From positions 1 through 13,659 of the forward strand of contig JAYWIG010000123.1 of NCBI GenBank assembly GCA_043789035.1: a stretch of 13,659 bases of DNA, read 5' to 3'. Of the stretch, positions 1-7,050 are shown piece after piece. Position 1 is the first letter of the stretch. Every line of letters begins with the position of its first letter. A program made the translations under genes and the position numbers. The notes under the pieces were generated by a model, which saw nothing but the letters and a program-made list of their open reading frames with translations, was not told where the DNA came from and searched no databases. Origin of the DNA: JAYWIG01 sp043789035. GTDB taxonomy: Bacteria > Pseudomonadota > Gammaproteobacteria > Burkholderiales > Burkholderiaceae_E.

Positions 1-129
1 GGTAATGAAGACAACTGAACCCGCAAAAGTTGGGTCTTGCATAGCTGGCATAGCTACCAAAAAGTGGTTCGATAGGTTTAAGGTTGATACTGTATTAATG
101 CTCATGGTCAAAATTGTACGATTTTGTGA

Positions 130-145
130 GCATTGCGCACAATGC
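130..145 (+). promoter_or_regulatory. Inverted repeat just before the photolyase start
   Basis: GCATTG-CGCA-CAATGC is a perfect 6-bp inverted repeat with a 4-base loop, ending three bases before the chosen ATG at 149. In mRNA it would form a hairpin over the place where a ribosome binding site should be; as DNA it could be a small operator. The 148 bases before the gene hold no convincing -10/-35 pair: TTGATA at 84-89 is followed only by weak A/T-rich -10 candidates. The structure is seen directly; its role is inferred. Confidence 0.3.
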
Positions 146-148
146 GCT

Positions 149-1621
149 ATGTCAAAATTTACGTACAAAGCAGGCCTCGTCTGGCTACGCCGCGATTTAC
201 GCGTTCACGACCATGCAGCACTAGCGGCCGCGTTGCTGCAATGTGAAACAGTTTTTATCGCATTTATCTTTGATAAAAGTATTCTCGATGCACTGCCAAG
301 CAAACAAGATAGGCGAGTGGAATTCATCTGGCAATCAGTGACGGAAGTTGACTCCGAACTGAGAAAGCACGGTGGCCAATTGATTTGTGAACATGCCTTT
401 GCCGAGCAGGCAATACCTAGGTTAGCTGCTGCACTGAACGCTGACGCAGTGTTTACCAATCATGACTATGAGCCACAGGCAATCATGCGCGATGAACGTG
501 TGAGCGAACAATTGCGAGCTCATGGCAAGCGTTTTCACACCTATAAAGATCAGGTTATCTTCGAAAAATCGGAAGTACTTACTGCTTCGCAAACACCATT
601 TTCAGTGTTTACACCGTACAAAAACGCCTGGCGTAAACGCTTCGACCAATTCCCAGAAATAGCGTTTGAATGCGTACTGAGCAAAGATAAGCTTGGTCAG
701 TCTTTGCCGGCATCGATCGCTAAGCTCACGATACCAACGCTTGCAGCTATGGGTTTTGAGCCGACGAATCTCACTGAGTTAAAAATTCACGGAGGCACCA
801 GATCTGGCTTGGCACTGCTCAATGATTTTGCCGACCGCATTAGCAATTACCGAGACGCGCGAGACTTCCCTGCGATTAAAGGGCCGTCATATTTATCTGT
901 ACACTTTCGCTTTGGCACCGTATCGATACGCGAAGCAGTGCACCTTGCATATCAAGCAAAAAATTTTGCGAATAATGAAGGCGCCCAAACTTGGCTCGCA
1001 GAACTCATCTGGCGTGATTTCTATTTTCAAATCTTGCACCATCATCCGCGAGTGGCAGAACGTGCGTTCAAACCCGATTACGACAATATTGCTTGGGAGC
1101 GCGATGAAGTTATCTTCGCCGCATGGAAAGAAGGTCGTACAGGTTACCCGCTAGTTGATGCCGCTATGTTGCAGCTCAACCAAACCGGCTACATGCATAA
1201 CCGCCTACGCATGGTGGTCGCCTCCTTTTTAATGAAAGACTTAGGCATTGATTGGCGTTGGGGCGAAAAGTACTTTGCCGATCAGTTGAATGATTTTGAT
1301 TTGAGTGCCAACAACGGTGGTTGGCAATGGGCAGCATCAAGCGGCTGCGATGCGCAGCCCTACTTTCGAATTTTCAATCCAATTACCCAATCGGAAAAGT
1401 TTGACTCAGAGGGCAAGTTCATCAAACGGTATTTGCCACAACTCGCAGGTTTATCGAAAAAAACTATTCATGCACCTTGGCTGGCAGGACCAATTGAATT
1501 AGCGAATGCACAAATCAAATTGGGTGAGAATTATCCTCACCCAATTGTGGCCCATGATGTTGCTCGGGCTAGGACTTTAGAGCGCTACGCTGTTGTAAAG
1601 CGTAGCCTCGCAGAGGAATAA
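149..1621 (+). CDS. phrB: Deoxyribodipyrimidine photolyase (class I CPD photolyase)
   Basis: Light-driven repair enzyme that splits cyclobutane pyrimidine dimers in DNA using reduced FAD and an antenna cofactor. I start it at the ATG at 149, giving 490 residues. The frame is open back to base 5, but those 48 extra residues do not look like the family, while residues 8-21 (GLVWLRRDLRVHDH) are the typical N-terminus. The antenna (Rossmann-like) domain covers about 5-170 and the FAD domain about 205-480. Visible family motifs are FTPYKNAWR near 154, WLAELIWRDFY near 282 (dimer pocket), TGYPLVDAAM near 331, MHNRLRM near 349 and NNGGWQWAAS near 388. The electron-transfer tryptophans W316, W369 and W392 match E. 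coli W306, W359 and W382. No clear Shine-Dalgarno is seen. It converges on chpA with a 4-base gap. A cryptochrome role is possible, but the repair-type pocket favours photolyase. Confidence 0.93.
   Translation: MSKFTYKAGLVWLRRDLRVHDHAALAAALLQCETVFIAFIFDKSILDALPSKQDRRVEFIWQSVTEVDSELRKHGGQLICEHAFAEQAIPRLAAALNADAVFTNHDYEPQAIMRDERVSEQLRAHGKRFHTYKDQVIFEKSEVLTASQTPFSVFTPYKNAWRKRFDQFPEIAFECVLSKDKLGQSLPASIAKLTIPTLAAMGFEPTNLTELKIHGGTRSGLALLNDFADRISNYRDARDFPAIKGPSYLSVHFRFGTVSIREAVHLAYQAKNFANNEGAQTWLAELIWRDFYFQILHHHPRVAERAFKPDYDNIAWERDEVIFAAWKEGRTGYPLVDAAMLQLNQTGYMHNRLRMVVASFLMKDLGIDWRWGEKYFADQLNDFDLSANNGGWQWAASSGCDAQPYFRIFNPITQSEKFDSEGKFIKRYLPQLAGLSKKTIHAPWLAGPIELANAQIKLGENYPHPIVAHDVARARTLERYAVVKRSLAEE
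1518..1546. repeat. 11-bp perfect inverted repeat inside the photolyase 3' end
   Basis: AATTGGGTGAG (1518-1528) and CTCACCCAATT (1536-1546) are perfect reverse complements separated by 7 bases. The repeat lies in the photolyase coding sequence (codons for about IKLGENYPHPIV) and 80-108 bases past the chpA stop on the minus strand. Neither side is followed by a T-run, so it is not a textbook intrinsic terminator. It may stabilise or help terminate chpA mRNA, or be structure tolerated in the photolyase mRNA. Confidence 0.5.
1584..1606. repeat. 7-bp inverted repeat at the convergent gene ends
   Basis: GCTACGC (1584-1590) pairs with GCGTAGC (1600-1606) across a 9-base loop. It sits in the last codons of the photolyase gene and 20 bases beyond the chpA stop on the minus strand. 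On the minus strand the stem can be lengthened by GAG/CTC with one bulged base. No T-run follows on either strand. It is a candidate 3'-end structure for the chpA transcript, since the four bases between the two stop codons leave no room for a terminator. Confidence 0.4.
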
Positions 1622-1625
1622 TAAT

Positions 1626-4600
1626 TTAGTTCATCGCTGATAGTTGATGTGCTTGCTGGCCAACAAATAATTTGATGGTTTCTCCAAGATCAGATTCGCT
1701 ATAGGGTTTACCCATGTAGGCATTTACGCCGAGGGACAGAGCGTAGTTGCGGTGTTTGTCCGCAGTACGCGATGTAATCATGATGATTGGGATGTGCTTC
1801 AAACGCTGGTCGGCACGAATTGCACGGGTAAAGTCATAACCGTCCATACGCGGCATTTCGATATCCACCAACATCACATCTGGCATTACATCTTGCAACT
1901 GACGAAGAGCATCTACACCGTCTTTGGCAAGCACCACTTGGTAACCTTCACGAACAAGGAAGCGTTGGCTGACCTTACGGACTGTTACCGAGTCATCAAC
2001 CACCATTACCGTATAACTATCGGTTGATTCACGCAACAAGCTTTGTGCGATACGTTGATCGTCGTCAGAGCGGTAACTCAAGCCCATGCGGTCTGCGAAC
2101 AGAATCGGGTTGATAATCAACACAATATCGCCATTACCCATCACGGTTGCACCTACGACACCATGAACCCGAGAAAGTTGCGGGCCCATATTCTTGAGCA
2201 CAACTTCTTGGTTTTTGGTAACGCTATCGACGTGCAAGGCAACACGACGCTCACCGACTTTCACAATCACCACAGTTGAATAATGCTGTGCAATCGGGCT
2301 TTGATCGGACAAGTCAAGCAACGAAGCTAAGTGTACGATCTGCACTCGCTCGCCAAGCCATTCGATCCCTTGATCAGCATAGGCTGAAACAAGGGCCTGT
2401 GGTTTTAATTGCAATACTTGCTCTACGCTTGCCGATGCAATCGCATAACGATGGGCACCTGATTGAACCACTACTACCTGCGTAACCGCCAGCGATAGCG
2501 GAAGAGTAATCGTGAAGCGCGTTCCTAGGCCAGTTGTTGACTCAGTGTCTAAGCGACCACCGAGTGCGGCAACTTCACTTCGGACAACGTCCATTCCAAC
2601 GCCACGACCAGCAATTTCAGTCACCGTGGTTGCGGTTGTAAAACCAGGCATGAAGATCATCTGAGCAAGCTCACGCTCAGATGGATTACTTCCAGCAACA
2701 ATCAAACCACGCGAAATCGCCCGCTCCCGAATACGCGGGTAATCAAGACCACCACCATTATCGGACAGCACCACCACAATTTCGTTACCGGTTTGCTTAA
2801 TTTCAAAAACAATTTCACCGGTTTCACTCTTGCCCGAGCCCAAGCGTTTTTCTGGTGACTCGATACCGTGAGCGACCGCATTACGCAACAGATGCTCAAA
2901 GGCACTTGCCATACGCTCGAGAATACTTCGATCAACCTCCGTGGTCGAGCCGCGAATATCTAAGTTAACTTTCTTCTTTGTTTCCTTAGCTACTTGACGA
3001 ACCACCCGGTACAAGCGCTCACCAATCGAGCCCACCTGCACTAAGCGAATACGCATCAAGTTCTGCTGCAACTCTCGCATAACTTGCGATTGACGCTGCA
3101 AATCTCGGTTCGCTTCATCCAAGCCACGCATTGAGTTTTGCTGAACTGTCGCCACGTCGTTTACCGACTCCGCCAACATTCGTGAAACCTCTTGGAAGCG
3201 AGTGAAGCGGTCGAATTCAAGCGGATCGAAATCAGATTGAGATTCTTTACTCAAGGCAATACGCGATTGAATTTGCGATTCAGCCTGTACTTCAATTTCA
3301 CGCAGCTGGCTACGAAGACGAGATACGTTTTCACTCAAATCTGAGAGCGACTGACGCATTGTTGTCAATTCGTTTTCAACTCGTGAACGTGCAATCGAAG
3401 CCTCGCCAGCATCACTCACCATACGGTCGAGTAGATCGGCACGAACACGCACTAATTGCGAGTTAACGCCTTGATTCTGACCTTGCACCAACTGAGTCAT
3501 CGCTGGTTGGCTATTCGTTGTTGCAACAGTAGCCAATGTCTCTATGAGTGCTGATGTTTGAACTGGCTCTTCCACCGCGAAAAGATCAACTTCTTCTGCA
3601 AAAGCCGAGTCCGAAACATCTAGTGACGGCATTTCTGCAGCAGCGCTCGACGCTAAAGTCGACGGATCTTTAATCTTATCGAACAACACTACCACGTGGT
3701 CATGGTCAGTCAGTAGGCGCTCAATCACAGCAACCTTTGCGACGCCACTTGACAGGCTACTGGCAGCATCGGTGGCATGCTCAATGCGAGTTTCCATTTC
3801 ATGGACTCGCTGCCCCAGTTCCATCGCACCGGCCATACGTGCACTACCTTTGACCGTATGCATCAAGCGCATTAGGTTGCGAGGTGCTTCATCGCTCTCT
3901 GGAACTTCAAGCCACATACGCAGGCTGGTTGCGATTTGTGGCAGGTAGTCTTCGGCTTCTTCGATAAACACAGGTAATAAGTCAGCGTCGAAATGGTTTT
4001 CTTCTTGAGAATATTCGACGTCGTTCATAGAGTTGTCGATAGGCTGAGCAGCAATTTCGCCAACCGCTAGCATGTCTGCCTTAACCATTTCGGCGAGCTC
4101 AACTTGATCGGCATCAAAACCCTCAAGATCGATGGGTTGATCTGCATGAATACCGGCAGCTAAGGCCACTGAATCAGCAAAGACTTCTTGATCTTCTTTG
4201 GGCTGCGAACCGCCTGCAAATTGATGCAACATGCCGCAAAGTCTATCAACTACCCGGTGGTAAATGCCACGTTCTATTTCACTAGGCACAACGCCTGAAA
4301 CTAGATGCCTTTGTAGGAATAAATCAACTTGATGAGCAATATCACTCACATGCGATAGGCCGACCAAGTTGGCACTTCCCGCAATAGAGTGCACCGCCCG
4401 CCGCGCTTCTTTATTGGTGCCGCGAGTCGTGTCCTGAATCCAATCATCAGAATCTGCACGCAATACCGCAAGCATATCGTCGGCTTCGGATAAGAAAATA
4501 TTAAACAACGCACGACTTATCGTTGTATTACCGATTTGAACGTTTTCACTTTCCACCACCGGTGCAAACGCTGCAACTTCGAACTCAAATGTTGGCTCGA

Positions 4601-7049
4601 CAACCAAGGAAGGCTCTTCTACTACGATCTGGTCAAACGCAAGCGGCTGGGAGATGAACAACTCGGCAAGCACGGGTTCTTCTAGTTCTTGTACCTCGAA
4701 AGCAACTTGCTGAGTTTCAATTTCAACAGAATCAGCATTACCTTCACGCATGGCAGTGGCGCGAGCAATTAAATCGGCTGGTTGTACTACGGATTCATCT
4801 CCTTGTTCGAGCGAAATAACCCAATTCGTAAATACTCCATGAGCATGCGATACCAAGGTCAGTAATTCGGGAGACGCGGGTTTCTTTTCTGATAGCCAAG
4901 CGTTGAGCATTTGCTCCATCGCCCAACCACCTTCACCAAACTCATTTAGGCCTACCATACGGCTTGAGCCTTTCAGCGTGTGGAAACTGCGGCGAATAGT
5001 CGTTAGCGCGTCTTCATTAGAGGCATCATTTAACAACACCGCAGAGTTTTCTACGATGGCCTGTAAAACTTCATGCGCTTCGAGTAAGAAAACCTCACGT
5101 ATCTCGGCTTGGGCCGCTTCATCTTCTGTGATTTCTGCAGCGGCTTCTTGCGTAACCAGGGGCGCTGGAACAACAGAGGCAGCCACGACTTCTACAATGT
5201 CGAGCACAACTCGCGGGGTAACAGGTGGTAATGGTGGTAATGGTGGCAATGCTGCCATTGGTGCCATTAGTGCCATTGTTGGCGTCGGTACACTAGCAAT
5301 TTGCATCTGCACCACTTTTTCAGGTAACGCTTCAACATTAAAAGCCGCGCTTCCAATCGAGAACCCACCGGTTGCAAGATCAAACTTAAAATCGCTCTTA
5401 CTGTCATCTTTTTGACCTAGGCGATCAACGAAAAAGCCTAATGAACCCAATGATTCAGCGATCGCATCACATTCTGCCTTTAAAGGTACTGCAGTTGTAG
5501 CAACCATGTTGTCGACTCGACTTGCTAACATTTGAGTTGCAGACATAGCATCACTATGCCCCAAAAGCGCCAAAGCACCAGCAACTTGTCGCAACTGGCC
5601 GCCACAAGGCGTCAGACCGCTTTTCTCAGAAGGATCTCGGAAATATGCGTCAAGCGCTTTTTCTACGCTACGTAAGTTCACTTGTGCTTCAGTAATGAAG
5701 GTGCTGACGGTAATGCGCTCTTGTGCGGATTGGCTTAAAGCTTGCAGCCAGACGGGCATCGCAGAGTCTTTACTTAATCGGCCTGCAACCGCAAGATCAA
5801 CTCGCTGTGCAAGCTCTAACCCTTGTTTATCTTGTTCCTCAGAAGACTTTACGCCTTCATCAAGAATGGTTTCCGCAAACAGCGTAACGGTTGCAAGCTC
5901 AAGCAACATTGTTTCGTTGCCCATTGCACTCTTGGAATCGTTCTTTAAGTAGCTTGCTGCCGCTTTAAGCGCAACAGCGGACGGTTGTAGACCACCTAAT
6001 GGCAATTGAGAAGTTGCTTTAGCAAAGAGTTCGACCGAAGTGCTAAACGATGCAATATCGTCACTGCTCCCTCTAACAATCCTATCAAGCAATGCTTTTA
6101 CTTTAGCCAGAGAGTCTTTAGCCAACGCCAATGCACTTCGATCAAGCAACGCAAAACGTGGCGTTTCATAGTCGATTGGAACACTACTTGCGAGGCCATA
6201 AGCTTCGCGTACTGCATCGAGCATTGGGCTAGACTTCTTCGCACAAGCAACGCTAAATAGCACTTCTTTATAAAGTTTTTCAGGCATTGATGCGCCCGCT
6301 TGCACAACTTTCAAGTGCAAGTTAAAACGAGCCAACAATTTCTTTGCTAAAGCATCTTGTGCATAGGCACCTGCTTTCAAACCTTCAAAGAAAGCAATCG
6401 ACGCTAACCAGAACTCTTTATCGGGCGCCTGCCGGTGGGCAGCTTCAAACTTACTTACAGCGGCAAACATCTCGCCAGCAGATTCTTCGGCAACCGTACC
6501 ACGCAAAAACTTCAATAAACCGCGTTCAAACTCGGTACGAACACTCGCTCGACCTGCTTCATCTAGACTTACTGGCTCACTATTACTAACTATTAAGGTT
6601 GCAAGCTGCTTTGGAAAGAACAATTCAGAAGGATGAACTCGTTCAATACCTTTGGCTAACATCAAATCGCGATAGTAGGGGTACAAGTAAAGTGGCTGAG
6701 CACCTTCACCGTGCTCTAGGGCTTCGAGGTAGCCAATCACCGCAGAGAAAGCAGCACATATTGCAGTTAGGGTTGGCTGTACTAGTCTACCTTCAGCAAC
6801 TTCCTTTCTTTCGATACTTGTGATGACAGCTTTTGCTTCATCTGCAAGCATCTCTACACCCTCTAAACCAATGACTCGCAGGGCACCACTTGCTTGATAG
6901 ACCGCTTTTGCGGCTACCTGCAAAGGCACAATATCTTTTTGTTCTGGCTGGGAATAAAATGCCTGTAATGACTCTTCGGCTTTGGCCAAGCTGCTGCGGA
7001 TTTCCGGCAGGCACCAGCTAAGCGTGGTCAGGTCTAATTTCGTTGTCAT
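1626..7049 (-). CDS. chpA: ChpA, hybrid CheA-type histidine kinase of type IV pilus chemotaxis
   Basis: Cytoplasmic kinase core of the Pil-Chp system; it phosphorylates itself and passes phosphate to the PilG/PilH regulators. 1807 residues, against about 2470 in P. aeruginosa ChpA. In order: two Hpt-like helical regions lacking histidine (about 1-145, with YQASGAL at 51, and 447-545, with RQVAGAL at 487); a Pro/Met/Ala linker (about 590-612); Hpt around 647-745 (HTLKG, H690); Hpt around 845-945 (HSIAG, H887); Hpt around 1018-1120 (HTVKG, H1064); a coiled dimerisation region (about 1195-1340); an ATPase domain with N-box HLLRNAVAHGIE (1386), DNGGG (1430) and GRGVGMD (1481); CheW-like domain (about 1520-1655); receiver (about 1680-1797) with D1685/D1686, phospho-acceptor D1729, T1759 and K1781. 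The ATG follows the pilJ stop after one base and has AAGGTG within the pilJ end, so translation is probably coupled. Confidence 0.96.
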   Translation of the reverse strand: MTTKLDLTTLSWCLPEIRSSLAKAEESLQAFYSQPEQKDIVPLQVAAKAVYQASGALRVIGLEGVEMLADEAKAVITSIERKEVAEGRLVQPTLTAICAAFSAVIGYLEALEHGEGAQPLYLYPYYRDLMLAKGIERVHPSELFFPKQLATLIVSNSEPVSLDEAGRASVRTEFERGLLKFLRGTVAEESAGEMFAAVSKFEAAHRQAPDKEFWLASIAFFEGLKAGAYAQDALAKKLLARFNLHLKVVQAGASMPEKLYKEVLFSVACAKKSSPMLDAVREAYGLASSVPIDYETPRFALLDRSALALAKDSLAKVKALLDRIVRGSSDDIASFSTSVELFAKATSQLPLGGLQPSAVALKAAASYLKNDSKSAMGNETMLLELATVTLFAETILDEGVKSSEEQDKQGLELAQRVDLAVAGRLSKDSAMPVWLQALSQSAQERITVSTFITEAQVNLRSVEKALDAYFRDPSEKSGLTPCGGQLRQVAGALALLGHSDAMSATQMLASRVDNMVATTAVPLKAECDAIAESLGSLGFFVDRLGQKDDSKSDFKFDLATGGFSIGSAAFNVEALPEKVVQMQIASVPTPTMALMAPMAALPPLPPLPPVTPRVVLDIVEVVAASVVPAPLVTQEAAAEITEDEAAQAEIREVFLLEAHEVLQAIVENSAVLLNDASNEDALTTIRRSFHTLKGSSRMVGLNEFGEGGWAMEQMLNAWLSEKKPASPELLTLVSHAHGVFTNWVISLEQGDESVVQPADLIARATAMREGNADSVEIETQQVAFEVQELEEPVLAELFISQPLAFDQIVVEEPSLVVEPTFEFEVAAFAPVVESENVQIGNTTISRALFNIFLSEADDMLAVLRADSDDWIQDTTRGTNKEARRAVHSIAGSANLVGLSHVSDIAHQVDLFLQRHLVSGVVPSEIERGIYHRVVDRLCGMLHQFAGGSQPKEDQEVFADSVALAAGIHADQPIDLEGFDADQVELAEMVKADMLAVGEIAAQPIDNSMNDVEYSQEENHFDADLLPVFIEEAEDYLPQIATSLRMWLEVPESDEAPRNLMRLMHTVKGSARMAGAMELGQRVHEMETRIEHATDAASSLSSGVAKVAVIERLLTDHDHVVVLFDKIKDPSTLASSAAAEMPSLDVSDSAFAEEVDLFAVEEPVQTSALIETLATVATTNSQPAMTQLVQGQNQGVNSQLVRVRADLLDRMVSDAGEASIARSRVENELTTMRQSLSDLSENVSRLRSQLREIEVQAESQIQSRIALSKESQSDFDPLEFDRFTRFQEVSRMLAESVNDVATVQQNSMRGLDEANRDLQRQSQVMRELQQNLMRIRLVQVGSIGERLYRVVRQVAKETKKKVNLDIRGSTTEVDRSILERMASAFEHLLRNAVAHGIESPEKRLGSGKSETGEIVFEIKQTGNEIVVVLSDNGGGLDYPRIRERAISRGLIVAGSNPSERELAQMIFMPGFTTATTVTEIAGRGVGMDVVRSEVAALGGRLDTESTTGLGTRFTITLPLSLAVTQVVVVQSGAHRYAIASASVEQVLQLKPQALVSAYADQGIEWLGERVQIVHLASLLDLSDQSPIAQHYSTVVIVKVGERRVALHVDSVTKNQEVVLKNMGPQLSRVHGVVGATVMGNGDIVLIINPILFADRMGLSYRSDDDQRIAQSLLRESTDSYTVMVVDDSVTVRKVSQRFLVREGYQVVLAKDGVDALRQLQDVMPDVMLVDIEMPRMDGYDFTRAIRADQRLKHIPIIMITSRTADKHRNYALSLGVNAYMGKPYSESDLGETIKLFVGQQAHQLSAMN
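5224..5277. repeat. 9-bp tandem repeat in the chpA linker
   Basis: Six in-phase 9-base units on the plus strand: GGTGGTAAT twice, GGTGGCAAT, GCTGCCATT, GGTGCCATT and AGTGCCATT. Read from chpA they encode MAL, MAP, MAA, LPP, LPP, LPP (residues about 592-609), a flexible Pro-rich linker between the second Hpt-like region lacking histidine and the first canonical Hpt. Gain or loss of a unit keeps the frame, so the linker length could vary between strains. Confidence 0.7.
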
Positions 7050-7050
7050 A

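Noticed and set aside
43..55. The 13-mer AGCTGGCATAGCT upstream of the photolyase also occurs on the minus strand at the sigma-54 promoter of the pilin.
   Set aside because: A few shared 13-mers are expected by chance in a window this long, and the copy at 43-55 lacks the GC at -12, so it is not a second sigma-54 promoter.
5..148. Upstream extension of the photolyase frame with 48 more residues.
   Set aside because: The extra residues do not resemble the family N-terminus, and the typical start MSKFTYKAGLVWLRRDLR lies at 149.
822..1154. 110-residue plus-strand frame within the photolyase gene.
   Set aside because: It overlaps the conserved FAD domain of the photolyase in another frame and matches no recognisable motif.
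5224..5277. Short repeat considered as a CRISPR or phase-variation tract.
   Set aside because: The units are nine bases, contiguous and in frame, with no spacers, so it is not CRISPR; unit changes would not shift the frame, so it is not an on/off switch.
4903..5415. 170-residue open frame on the plus strand with Gly-Asn-Gly repeats.
   Set aside because: It is the antisense of chpA; the repeats come from the 9-bp tandem repeat of the linker, and there is no ribosome site.
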